From PALSA-607 sp963737705 (GTDB lineage: Bacteria > Actinomycetota > Actinomycetes > Acidothermales > Acidothermaceae), in the NCBI GenBank assembly GCA_963737705.1, contig CAVTTP010000003.1:248001-312000 (forward strand): DNA of 64,000 bases. Direction: 5' to 3'. Made by a program: the position numbers and the translations under genes. Below the pieces are notes generated by a model that saw nothing but the letters and a program-made list of their open reading frames with translations, was not told where the DNA came from and searched no databases. Every line of letters starts with the position of its first letter. Position 1 is the first letter of the stretch. This document shows, one piece after another, positions 19,723 to 29,694 of this stretch.

Positions 19723-21093
19723 TTAGAACGGGGGCTCGTCGTCGTCGATGGTTGGTGGGGGTGTGGCGAGTTTCTCGTCTTTGATGGGTGGGCCGATGGC
19801 GGGTGGGGTGGTGGTGTAGATGTGGCCGGTGGGCATGGTCCATACGAAGGTGCCTGGGTGGGGTTGTTTGAGGTGGGCGAGTGCACCGTCGAGGGCGTGT
19901 TTGAAGATGTGGTGTCGTTCGCAGAACGGGCCGAGGTTCCCGGCGCACGTTTTGCCCGCCGGGTGCCGTTTGGAGTGGTCGAGGGCGCAGTTTAGGGAGG
20001 GCCGGTCGCAGGTTTTGAACCGGCAGGTCCCGTCGCGCAGTTGGATGTGGCGTCGCAGGACCGCGCTGGGCCGGTAGGTGTTGGTGTCGGCGGCCAGGAA
20101 GCTGCCGTCGACGGGGTTGGTGACGATGCGGCGCATCACCCGGTCGCGGGTCAACACTTGGGATACTTCTGCGGTGATCGGGCCGTAGCCGGTCAGTTCA
20201 CCCGGCACATTGGACACGCCCATGATGACCGACGCCGGGACGGTGACGTTGGCCTCCCCGCAGCCGCGGGAACCGAACGCCAGTTTGGTGGGCACCACAC
20301 CGGCTAGTTGCCCGGTGCTGATCGCCTCAGCAAATGGGGCGAGCAGGAAATCGGCACGCAACTGCGAGGTGTTGCGGGTGTCCCCACCGGCGAGCTTCGC
20401 CGACAATGCTGCGGCGGTGAGCACGTTGTAGACCACCAGCCCGTCAGCGGCGGCCAGCACTGCCCGCACCTCCGCCATCCCGTCGTCCAGGGGAGTCAGC
20501 CACACCCCCCGCTCATCCTTGGCCGTGACGTGGCGTTGTTGTGCGGCGACCGGATCCGCCGCGATCGCGGCCTTGCGCACTGCCTTCTTGAGTTGGGCGT
20601 TGGTTTGATCCCCGGCGCGAGCCAGCACGATCGTTTCAACCTCGGTGGCGGTCGCGGGGTCGAGATAGCGGCACCCGTCAGCGATGCTGTGCGCCTTCTG
20701 CAGATCAATCTCCCCCGCAGCCAGCGCGGCGGCGGTCGCGGTCAACGGCCCGGCGAGTTCGACCGCCAGGCCGAGCCGAAAACTTGCCGAGCCCGACGAG
20801 ATCGACAACCGGGCGGCGATCTCATCATCGGGATTACTACGCCGCACCGACCCCAACGGGCCACGCTTCGCACGCGCCACATCCGGGGTCAACCCGATCG
20901 ACAGTGGCCGGCGCGCGAACTCCGCCACCGCACCTAGCTGTCGCGCATCCACCCACGACTTCAATCGATCCCACGCCGCGACAACTTCCAACGCGTCGTA
21001 GTCATCATCAAGATCCGCGGGGTTGATCGCCGCCAGACGCGCCGCGAGCACCGCACCAGGCGGAACCTTCGCGATGTCCACCAGGTCGTCCAT
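19723..21093 (-). CDS. 13E12-repeat family DUF222/HNH endonuclease protein
   Basis: 456 residues. The N-terminal ~300 residues form the helical DUF222 domain, and residues about 345-405 the HNH nuclease motif: CRFKTCDRP, then LDHSKRHPAG, then ERHHIFKH, with paired cysteines for structural zinc. The C-terminus is Pro-rich. This is the REP13E12-type family, present in many variable copies in actinobacterial genomes and often near repeats. Nuclease activity is inferred from intact HNH residues. No inverted repeats or target duplications flank it here. Confidence 0.93.
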   Translation of the reverse strand: MDDLVDIAKVPPGAVLAARLAAINPADLDDDYDALEVVAAWDRLKSWVDARQLGAVAEFARRPLSIGLTPDVARAKRGPLGSVRRSNPDDEIAARLSISSGSASFRLGLAVELAGPLTATAAALAAGEIDLQKAHSIADGCRYLDPATATEVETIVLARAGDQTNAQLKKAVRKAAIAADPVAAQQRHVTAKDERGVWLTPLDDGMAEVRAVLAAADGLVVYNVLTAAALSAKLAGGDTRNTSQLRADFLLAPFAEAISTGQLAGVVPTKLAFGSRGCGEANVTVPASVIMGVSNVPGELTGYGPITAEVSQVLTRDRVMRRIVTNPVDGSFLAADTNTYRPSAVLRRHIQLRDGTCRFKTCDRPSLNCALDHSKRHPAGKTCAGNLGPFCERHHIFKHALDGALAHLKQPHPGTFVWTMPTGHIYTTTPPAIGPPIKDEKLATPPPTIDDDEPPF

Positions 21094-21102
21094 AACCTAA
21101 AA

Positions 21103-22104
21103 CTATCCGCGACCCCTGACACTTTCGGCCGTGAATGCGTCAATGTGGAAAACAAATAAAGTTTCTTTGGGCGTCATCACTGCGGGGGCGCAAACGGACC
21201 CGGCGGTGGTGGTTCCGTTGGCTGTGCAGGAGCAGATTCGACCGGCTGCGGCGCGTGCACCGTACTGCGGCGCTGCACCGAATGAACCTGCGACTCCTTG
21301 CTGCGTACTTCCGTATTGAGGTGTACCGCCAAGCGAGCCTGGCGCTCCGTACTGCGGCGCGACCGGCGCAGCTGCGTACATCCGCTGTTCTTCGCGACGA
21401 CGTCGCTCGGCAAGCACTGCAGACAGGTAAGCCCAGCCCGGTGTACCTGGTGGCGGCGGTGGGGTGACGCGCGCCAATACCGCGGCCATCAGCTCATTGC
21501 CCATCGCATCGCGCGCCGCAGGGTGGAGTTCGTTTTGTCGCGACAGAAACTGTCGGCATGCCAACGCGAGGTCGTCGTCAAGTCGAGACAGGTCGAGGGT
21601 CGTCGCCCACCACGCAAGCGGCCCGGGCATCTGCACCGGCTGCGCAGTGACGCCGGGCACGCGCTCCTGCACGACAATCGTGCCGGCCAGCATGTCGCCG
21701 AAGCGCTTACCCCGCCTGCTGAAGATGCTGGCGAACAGTGCGGGTCCCCAGCTCTCGAGCGGGAACATGATGCCTCTGACCAGCGCATGCCGAAACCGCA
21801 CCGGCCCCCCGTCGTCCCGCACAACGCGCAGACCCAACGCGGCCTTGCCCGGCGTCCGTCCGCGCCACACGGTCTCAAGGAGCACGTTGTACCCGACGAA
21901 TGCGAAGACGAGGATGCAAAGCACGATCGCCGCACTCGCGTCGCCGTCCGAGCCCGTGACCAGCTGCCCCACGACGAGCACCAGAAGGAAGAAGATGATG
22001 AACTGCAGGATGAGGTCGATCAGCTTCGCGAGGAGTCGCGACGGCCAATGCGCCAGGCGGACGTCGAGAGCAACTGCCTCGCCCGTCACCACGCCAGCCG
22101 TCAT
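21103..22104 (-). CDS. RDD-family membrane protein (C-terminal frame slip)
   Basis: RDD domain at the N-terminus: RLLAKLIDLILQFIIFF, ETVWRGRTPGKAALGLRVV and RRGKRFGDMLAG are the family landmarks, with three or four membrane helices. A helical region and a PQYG-rich tail follow. The tail reads normally to about 21256, then becomes Cys/Thr-rich and runs into the intergenic region to a stop at 21103. One frame over, the DNA encodes a proline-rich APQPVESAPAQPTEPPPPG ending at a TGA at 21177-21179, so the native end was probably there. Its start codon is only 21 bases from the divergent SpoIIM-family start. Function unknown. Confidence 0.88.
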   Translation of the reverse strand: MTAGVVTGEAVALDVRLAHWPSRLLAKLIDLILQFIIFFLLVLVVGQLVTGSDGDASAAIVLCILVFAFVGYNVLLETVWRGRTPGKAALGLRVVRDDGGPVRFRHALVRGIMFPLESWGPALFASIFSRRGKRFGDMLAGTIVVQERVPGVTAQPVQMPGPLAWWATTLDLSRLDDDLALACRQFLSRQNELHPAARDAMGNELMAAVLARVTPPPPPGTPGWAYLSAVLAERRRREEQRMYAAAPVAPQYGAPGSLGGTPQYGSTQQGVAGSFGAAPQYGARAAAGRICSCTANGTTTAGSVCAPAVMTPKETLFVFHIDAFTAESVRGRG

Positions 22105-22111
22105 AGTGCCT

Positions 22112-22117
22112 TAGTCT
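22112..22117 (+). promoter_or_regulatory. Possible -10 of a leaderless SpoIIM-family mRNA
   Basis: TAGTCT fits the TANNNT -10 pattern and ends 8 bases before the GTG start at 22126, so transcription may begin at or beside the start codon. Confidence 0.4.
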
Positions 22118-22125
22118 GCCCTCTA

Positions 22126-23136
22126 GTGGACATCGATGTGTTCGTTGCCGCACATCAGGCGGACTGGGCGCGCCTGGAAACGCTTGTGCAGCGCGCCGAA
22201 CGCCCCTCAAGACTCAGTGGCGCGGACGTCGATGAGCTGATCGAGTTGTACCAGCGCACCGCGACGCATCTGTCGGTCATCCAGTCGCGGTCGCCCGATG
22301 CGCACCTCATCTCGCGACTGTCGGTTCTGACCGCCCGCGCGCGGGCCGCAATCACCGGCACGCACGACCCCGCATGGCGTGACTTCTCACAGTTCTTCGT
22401 CGTCACATTGCCTGCCGTTTTGTACCGGACGGCGCGGTGGTGGGTCTCGACCGCGATAGCCTCACTCGCCGTTATGACGGCGATCGGGGTGTGGATCGCC
22501 ACCCACCCGAAGGTCATCGACACGCTCGCGTCACCCGCCGACGTCCGCCAACTTGTTTCGCACGACTTCAAGGACTACTACTCCGCGCATCCGGCGTCGG
22601 ACTTCGCTGCCAACGTCTGGACGCACAACGCGGTCATTGCTGCCGGCGCGTTAGGGCTCGGCATCTTCCTTGGCATCCCCACGATCTACCTGCTGTGGGG
22701 CAACTGCGTGAACGTCGGCGTGATCGGCGGCATCATGGCGGCGAACGGCAAGCTGCCCGAGTTCTTCGCACTGATCCTGCCGCACGGATTCCTCGAACTC
22801 ACCGCGGTCTTCATCGGTGCGGGCACCGGGCTGAGGCTCGGCTGGACGCTGGTAGATCCAGGCCCGCGAACGCGCGCTGATGCGCTGGCTGCCGAAGGTC
22901 GAGCATCGTTCACGATCGCCCTCGGCATGATTGCGATGCTCATGGTGTCGGGCGCGATCGAAGCCTTCGTGACGCCCTCGCCACTGCCGACGTGGGCGCG
23001 CATCTCGATCGGCGTGATCGTCGAGGTCGCGTTCCTCACGTACGTCGTCGTGTTCGGCTCGCGCGCGGTTCGTGCGGGGGAGACTGGCGACCTCGATGAA
23101 GCGTTGAGCGCAGACACCATCGAGGCAACTGCCTGA
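22126..23136 (+). CDS. Stage II sporulation protein M (SpoIIM) family membrane protein
   Basis: 336 residues. A soluble helical N-terminus (VDIDVFVAAHQADW) is followed by about five membrane helices, including GIFLGIPTIYLLWGNCVNVG and LPHGFLELTAVFIGAG, the HGxxEL signature of SpoIIM/YdiK-like proteins. GTG at 22126 is chosen because homology begins there; a much longer frame upstream is antisense to the RDD gene. Divergent pairing with an RDD gene and proximity to DUF58/MoxR is a conserved actinobacterial cluster (Rv3690-Rv3695 type). Not evidence of endospores. Confidence 0.9.
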   Translation: MDIDVFVAAHQADWARLETLVQRAERPSRLSGADVDELIELYQRTATHLSVIQSRSPDAHLISRLSVLTARARAAITGTHDPAWRDFSQFFVVTLPAVLYRTARWWVSTAIASLAVMTAIGVWIATHPKVIDTLASPADVRQLVSHDFKDYYSAHPASDFAANVWTHNAVIAAGALGLGIFLGIPTIYLLWGNCVNVGVIGGIMAANGKLPEFFALILPHGFLELTAVFIGAGTGLRLGWTLVDPGPRTRADALAAEGRASFTIALGMIAMLMVSGAIEAFVTPSPLPTWARISIGVIVEVAFLTYVVVFGSRAVRAGETGDLDEALSADTIEATA

Positions 23137-23144
23137 AGCCTGAG

Positions 23145-24443
23145 CTACAGCCGACCGGCGGCCTTGAGCGCGAGATACGCATCGGAGACCTTGCTGGCGA
23201 ACTCCGCCGGACCCGCATCGACGACCTCGACGTCGAGCCGCCGCAGCAGCGCGGTGACTCGGCGGTGGGCAGCCGTCGTCCGCTCGGCCGCAGCCGCGTC
23301 GTACACCGTTCGCGAGTCGTCGTGCACGCCCACCATCGCAAGCACTTGGGGATCGGCCACCGACGCCAGCATGACCACGTGCTTGCGAGTGAGCGACGGC
23401 AGCACCGGCAGCAGCCCTTCGGTGATCGCGGCTTCGTCGAGTGTCGTGAACAGCACGATGAGTGCCCGCTGCTTGACCCGCCGCAGCACTTCGGCCACCA
23501 ACCGGCGTCCATCTGTCTCGACCAACCGAGGATGCAATCCGGCCATCGCCTCGAGTAGGCCCGAGAGCGGATCGCCATGGTTGCGTGCGCTCCGCGAGAG
23601 TAGCCGCGGCCGGTCGTCCATCGCGATCAGATCGACCCGATCGCCAGCCCGTGACGCGAGCGTGCCGAGCAGCAGGGCCGCGTCGATTGCGGCGTCGAGT
23701 CGCGGCGCGGCACCGATGCGGGCCGCAGACGTGCGGCCGGTATCGAGCACGAGCACGATCCGCCGGTCACGTTCGGGCCGCCAGGTGCGGACGACGACTG
23801 CTGAGCGACGAGCGGTCGCGCGCCAATCAATCGACCGGGCGTCGTCGCCCTCGACGTAGTCGCGCAACGAGTCGAACTCGGTGCCCTGCCCGCGCACCCG
23901 TGCAGCCGTGCGGCCATCGAGAATCCGAAGCTTCGCAAGCTTCTCCGGCAAGTAGCGCCGGCTCGGGAAAGCGGGCAACACCCGCAGACTCCATGGCACA
24001 TCGTGATTGCCTTGTCGGGCCGCGAGACCGAGCGGACCGAAGCTGCGCACCGTGACTCGGCCGCCCTGGAGTTCGGTCCGGCGCCGCGGCCGGATTACCG
24101 TCGTCCAGCGACGCCGTTCACCGGGCGGGACGTCGATTGGCCGGCGCGTCGGTGACGCCTCCGCGCTCGGCGGCCAAGCGTCGCGCAAGACGCCACGCAC
24201 CCGCCGTCCGCCCGTGTTGACGACGAGCACGCCAACTTCGGACACTTCGTCGAGGCGGCGCGCGCTGTCTCCGTATCGAGACACCCGGAGAGCGCGAACG
24301 CTGCCTGCCAACGCGAGGTCGGCGATGACGCCAAGCAGCAGCGCACCTTCAACGATCAGGACCGTGTAACCGTGCAGCGGATAGACGAACACCACCAGCA
24401 CGCCGGCGAGCGCGATGAATGCGGTGCGCCGCGTCAGCGCCAC
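23145..24443 (-). CDS. DUF58 domain protein
   Basis: 432 residues. Two N-terminal membrane helices, a beta-rich region, then the DUF58 signature VEGDDARSIDWRATAR near residue 215 and a von Willebrand A-like domain with VLDTGRTSAA. DUF58 proteins partner MoxR ATPases in envelope or metal-insertion assemblies. The GTG at 24443 is preceded by AAGGTGA, which overlaps the moxR stop, so translation is coupled. It ends 9 bases from the convergent SpoIIM gene. Confidence 0.92.
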   Translation of the reverse strand: MALTRRTAFIALAGVLVVFVYPLHGYTVLIVEGALLLGVIADLALAGSVRALRVSRYGDSARRLDEVSEVGVLVVNTGGRRVRGVLRDAWPPSAEASPTRRPIDVPPGERRRWTTVIRPRRRTELQGGRVTVRSFGPLGLAARQGNHDVPWSLRVLPAFPSRRYLPEKLAKLRILDGRTAARVRGQGTEFDSLRDYVEGDDARSIDWRATARRSAVVVRTWRPERDRRIVLVLDTGRTSAARIGAAPRLDAAIDAALLLGTLASRAGDRVDLIAMDDRPRLLSRSARNHGDPLSGLLEAMAGLHPRLVETDGRRLVAEVLRRVKQRALIVLFTTLDEAAITEGLLPVLPSLTRKHVVMLASVADPQVLAMVGVHDDSRTVYDAAAAERTTAAHRRVTALLRRLDVEVVDAGPAEFASKVSDAYLALKAAGRL

Positions 24444-24450
24444 TGAACGC

Positions 24451-25415
<965 letters not shown>

Positions 25416-25419
<4 letters not shown>

Positions 25420-26609
25420 GTCCGAAGTACCTCCTGCTCGAGGGCGGTTAGTTCTTGCGCCAGCGTCACCAGTGTGAGGTCATCGGCCGGTGTCGAACCG
25501 TATAGGAGCGCCTCGACCTGCGCGCCGGGTTGGCCCACCCGTGTAGCGACAGCCTGCACGAGAGCGTCCGGTTGCGGTCGCGGACCGAGGCCGAGCCGGT
25601 GACCGAGGCGAGCTCGCGTTCCGTCGCGCAACGCGTCAGCGGCGGTGTCGAGCGAGTGCGATCGCCGGTACAGACGCGAGCGGCCCCGCACGGTCTCAGA
25701 CTGCCGGACGACGACGGGCAGGTCTTCAGGAACCAGCCGACCTAGGCGTCGGCCACGCCAGATCGCGATGACCATGACCGCAATCACCAGCTGCAAGAAC
25801 GCCCACTTCAATCGGCTCGGCAGTAGTGATGGGACGCTTGCATTTCCTCCGCTGCTCGACACGGGAGCGATCTGCGGCGGCACCAGCCACACGACGTCCG
25901 CGTGAGTATCAAGAAGTCCGAGAGCAAGTGCAGCGTTGCCGTCGTTGCCAAGTGACGAATTCATCAGTGGTGTGCCATCAGATAGCAACGTGACCTGATG
26001 ACCCGAGGTCGCAAACGTCACAAGCGCAAACCCGTCGCCGCCGTCGGGATAGCAGCCCTGCCCGCCGTTCGGCACGGTGTATCCGCCGCCCTTGAGTTGG
26101 GCCGAACCCGCCACCGACGCAGCGCGCAACGTACATGACGGTTCTCGCAAGGTGTTGCCATCATCGGGTTGGGTCGCGAGCGGCAAGCTCAACGCTTGAA
26201 CCTCGTCGAGCCCCGCTCCGACCACGACGAGGTCGGCGCGTGCCTTCGCGATCGTGCCCAACTCGTCGGTACTCAACAGCTCCGGTGACACGACAACAAA
26301 CGTCGTGTCCTTCACCGCGAGTTGTTCGGCGGTGGCGACGTCCGTTTCTCTGTGGACATGCACACCACGTTGTCCGAGCAAGACCGAAAGTGCGTGAGTG
26401 CCGGACGACGTATACGACTGCGGATCGAGTGGCTTGCCCGCCTTCCCCGAACCTAGAGCGACGACAATCGCGCCAATCACGAGCACAACCCCGGCGCCCA
26501 CCAAGACACGGACGCGCCGCCAGCGCTGTCGGATCGTCGGATCAGCACTGTGACCGGACCGGATCGGACCGCTCTCCGGTCTTGTGGTCAGTTCGTCGAG
26601 GGCGGTCAC
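25416..26609 (-). CDS. DUF4350 domain membrane protein
   Basis: 397 residues. A first membrane helix at about 34-53, a DUF4350 extracytoplasmic domain (TSSGTHALSVLLGQRGV near 70, with VVVGAGLDEVQ later), and a second helix near 275-295 before a cytosolic helical tail. Overlaps both neighbours by four bases (GTGA), so stoichiometric expression with DUF4129 and MoxR is likely. Molecular role not established. Confidence 0.88.
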
Positions 26610-27262
26610 GCGCTACCAACCAGTCCGCGATGCGAGCCTGCGACGCGAGCATCGAGCCTGCGCAGTAGTTCCTCGTCGGCGGCGGTTGCCGTGCGGCCGC
26701 CGTACCAAACCTCGTCGAAGACGGACGTCGCGATGCGCAAGTCATCAGCAAGCGCGGGCAACTGCGTCGCCGCTTCGCGACTGAGTTCCGCCGCGGTTCG
26801 CCCAGGTCGCGGATCAAGAACGCCACGCTGCTCGAGCTCGCGCGCGATCGCCCGTAGCCGTTCACGGATCGCCTCGGCCCACAGGCCATCGGCCGCGAAT
26901 TGGGCGGCTGCCTTGCGATGGTCGTCTGCGGTGGTCTCCCCGATCCCGAAGATCGGCTGATCCCTGGCGTGCGCCGTCCGCCGCAACGCACCGACGCGGA
27001 CCACGATCAGCGCCACGACAGCCCCAAGGATCACGACGATGAGGAAAAGTCCGACCCCGTGACCCGGCGCATGGCTGGCGCTGGCGTCGAGGATTTTCTG
27101 CAGCCGCTTCAGCAGCCACTCGAGCCCGCGGTCGACGAGCGACGGATCATTTCGGTGGTACGCGCGCTTCGCAAGCTCGTTACGCGCCGCCGCTTGAGCG
27201 CCACCGCGCGTCACCGGGTTCGGGCTGGGTGGAACGGCCGCCAGCCAACCCCAGATGCTCAC
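26606..27262 (-). CDS. DUF4129 domain membrane protein
   Basis: 218 residues. An N-terminal soluble part with RNELAKRAYHRNDPS, one membrane helix at about 72-92, then the DUF4129 C-terminal domain (AEAIRERLRAIARELEQRGVL, PGRTAAELSREA, FDEVWYGGRTAT). Starts with GTG that overlaps the upstream gene's stop. In transglutaminase-containing relatives DUF4129 is a C-terminal module; here it stands alone within the MoxR cluster. Function unknown. Confidence 0.88.
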   Translation of the reverse strand: MSIWGWLAAVPPSPNPVTRGGAQAAARNELAKRAYHRNDPSLVDRGLEWLLKRLQKILDASASHAPGHGVGLFLIVVILGAVVALIVVRVGALRRTAHARDQPIFGIGETTADDHRKAAAQFAADGLWAEAIRERLRAIARELEQRGVLDPRPGRTAAELSREAATQLPALADDLRIATSVFDEVWYGGRTATAADEELLRRLDARVAGSHRGLVGSA

Positions 27263-28801
27263 GTCGCCGGAGCCCCTTGCGCTGTCGCTGGGGCGACTTG
27301 CGTGGTCGCCGCTCGCGCGGCCTGCGTCAGCTGCACGTCGAGGCCCTCAGCGCGCATGCGGCGGTCGATGTAGATCAGCGTCAGTGATGCTGCGATAAGC
27401 GGCTGGGTCAGCATCCAGACGACCGCACCGATGATGACCAGCAGCACGAGCGCGGTGGTCGACGGCGTGTTCCCGTTCCGCGTCGATGGAAGCAGCACGA
27501 GCACGAGGGGCACCGACAGGACGCCGGCTGCAACCGACACGATGATCTGCACCAGTGCCCGCAAACCCCAAGTGCGCCAGAACGCGCCCCGCACCAGCCG
27601 CCAGGACCTTGCAATCGACGCGCCCGGACCGCGACGTTCGAGGATGTAGATGGGTACGGCTACCGCAAGCCGCCCCCACAACAACGGACCCAAGACCAGC
27701 GCAGCCAGCCCGCCGACCACGCCGACGAAGATGCCCAAGCCGGTGCTCACCGCGCCGAGCACGATGCCGATGACGATCAGGACAAACGGGGTCCACGGCA
27801 GGATCTCCGCGAGTACCGACACCACGAGCAAACCGAACCACCGCTGACGAACCGTCGCGATGATGTCGCGACCTTCGGCCCGTTGGCCGATCACGGCCTT
27901 GCCGACGACGCCCGTCACGACACCGGCGAGCACAGCGACGCAGAGGGCGTTGACCGCAAGAGTCGTTGCTGACCCGGCCAGGGAGGTAGCGACGTTGTGC
28001 AGGTCCTGGGTGCCGTCTTCGTTGTTGTTAGTGCTGAAGGATGTCGAACCGAAAGTGCCCGGCACGTTGTTCAGTGCGAGGCCGACGAGCAGGCGGATGA
28101 GCTGCGCGATAACGGAAAGTACAGCGGCGAATCCGAACACGATCCTCGGGAACTTGCGGATCGTCGAAAAGCTGCCATCGAGCACCTCGCCAACCGACAG
28201 GGGCCGCAACGGCACGATGCCCGGCTTGTACTCCGGCTGGTAGCCGCCCCACTGGCCGTACTGGGGACCGCCGTACTGAGGACCGTATTGCGGGCCGCCG
28301 TATTGCGGGCACTGCCCGTATTGCGGGGCGGCCGTACTGCGGTGACGGTCCGTACTGCGGTGGCGGTCCGTAGTGAGGTGGGGGTCCGTATTGCCCCGGC
28401 GGTGCCTGCCCCGGCGGTGCCTGCCCGGGAGGTCCGTACTGCGGCGGTGTTCCGAACCGCGGATCCGGCGTGTATTGCGGCGGCGGTCCGAACTGGGGGT
28501 TGGGCACGTACTGCGGCTGGCCTTGTTGGCCAGGCGGCGGGCCATATTCGCCGCGCCGGTGATCCGGTGTAGTTGAGGGTGGCGGCTGCCATCCCCAGGC
28601 AGCTGCGGCAGGCGGCGGGGCGGCGTCCCCCGCAGGCGTCGGGGAAGTGAAGTATTGCCAAGCCGGAGGCAGCGGGGCAGGCGGCGGCTCGACAGGCTCG
28701 GCGGGTCTTGCCGGCTCTGCCGGTTTCGTCGGCGTCGACGGTTGTGCGCCCGCGCCTTCTGCCTGCGGGGCGGGATCCACCCAGCCGGGCGTCTCGTCCA
28801 T
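27259..28801 (-). CDS. PQYG-rich multi-pass membrane protein, split by a frame slip
   Basis: The start is the ATG at 28801 (MDETPGWVDPAP), with GGGAGAG upstream. About 155 residues of Pro/Gln/Tyr-Gly repeats follow, then a change of frame is needed at about 28325-28331, inside a C4 run on the coding strand. After it PQYG repeats resume, then PLSVGEVLDGSF and a membrane domain of about six helices that resembles the glycerophosphodiester phosphodiesterase membrane domain. Removing one base yields a continuous protein of about 513 residues. The stop is coupled to DUF4129. The enzyme's catalytic domain is absent, so no phosphodiesterase activity is implied. Confidence 0.82.
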
Positions 28802-28988
28802 GCGCTCTCCCGTAATCGCGACGCTCGGACTCACCGCCACTGTCAGCCAGTTATCGTGTCACGCCGCGCTTAGCTAAAGCGTGCCACCAAGACGTTCTGC
28901 CCTGCCTCGGAGCACAATCAACCTGGCGGCGGCGCGAATCGCTTCGCCGTGGCACCATGAGACACATGAGTGCTGCAGTCAGGCGACG

Positions 28989-29666
28989 ATGAAGGGCCGA
29001 GTGCTGGTCGTCGACGACGACACGGCACTAGCCGAAATGCTCGGAATCGTGCTGCGCGGCGAGGGGATCGAACCCTTCTTCGTCTTCGACGGCGACAAGG
29101 CGCTCGCGGCCTTCCGTGAGACGAAACCCGACTTGGTTCTGCTTGACCTGATGTTGCCGGGCACCGACGGCATCGATGTGTGCCGCCAGATCCGGGCAGA
29201 GTCCGGCGTCCCGATCGTCATGTTGACCGCGAAGAGCGACACGGTCGACGTCGTGGTGGGCCTTGAGTCCGGCGCCGACGACTACGTGGTCAAGCCCTTC
29301 AAGCCCAAGGAACTGGTTGCCCGACTGCGAGCGCGCCTGCGCCGCACCGACGAGCCGGCCGCCGAGACCATCGCGATCGGCGACCTGTCGATCGACGTTG
29401 CCGGCCACGCCGTGAGCCGCAGCGGTGGCCAGATCCCGTTGACGCCCCTTGAGTTCGATCTGCTCGTCGCGCTCGCGAAGAAGCCGCGACACGTCTTCTC
29501 CCGTGAGGTCCTGCTCGAGCAGGTATGGGGCTACCGGCACGCGGCCGACACCAGGTTGGTCAACGTGCATGTCCAGCGGTTGCGGTCGAAGGTCGAACTC
29601 GACCCCGAGCGTCCCGAGATCGTGGTCACCGTGCGCGGCGTCGGCTACAAAGCAGGCCCCGCGTGA
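28989..29666 (+). CDS. mtrA: Response regulator MtrA
   Basis: 225 residues, OmpR/PhoB type. The receiver domain has acidic D10/D11, phospho-acceptor D53 in LLDLMLPG and a conserved Lys in VVKPFKPKE. The C-terminal winged helix has VWGYRHAADTRLVNVHVQRLR. It controls cell-wall and division genes in mycobacteria and corynebacteria together with MtrB. Start chosen at the ATG before KGRVLVVDDD; the frame extends upstream without homology. Followed by mtrB and lpqB, the conserved order. Confidence 0.96.
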   Translation: MKGRVLVVDDDTALAEMLGIVLRGEGIEPFFVFDGDKALAAFRETKPDLVLLDLMLPGTDGIDVCRQIRAESGVPIVMLTAKSDTVDVVVGLESGADDYVVKPFKPKELVARLRARLRRTDEPAAETIAIGDLSIDVAGHAVSRSGGQIPLTPLEFDLLVALAKKPRHVFSREVLLEQVWGYRHAADTRLVNVHVQRLRSKVELDPERPEIVVTVRGVGYKAGPA

Positions 29667-29694
29667 GCACAATCGCGAACATTCGCCGAGGCGG

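Noticed and set aside
19723..21093. 13E12 gene as part of an active mobile element
   Set aside because: No terminal inverted repeats, target duplications or integrase nearby.
21298..22125. Long open frame running into the SpoIIM-family gene
   Set aside because: It is antisense to the RDD gene and arginine-rich; homology starts only at the GTG 22126.
22126..23136. SpoIIM homologue as evidence of endospore formation
   Set aside because: This family member belongs to a general actinobacterial cluster with RDD and MoxR genes; no other sporulation-stage genes are present.
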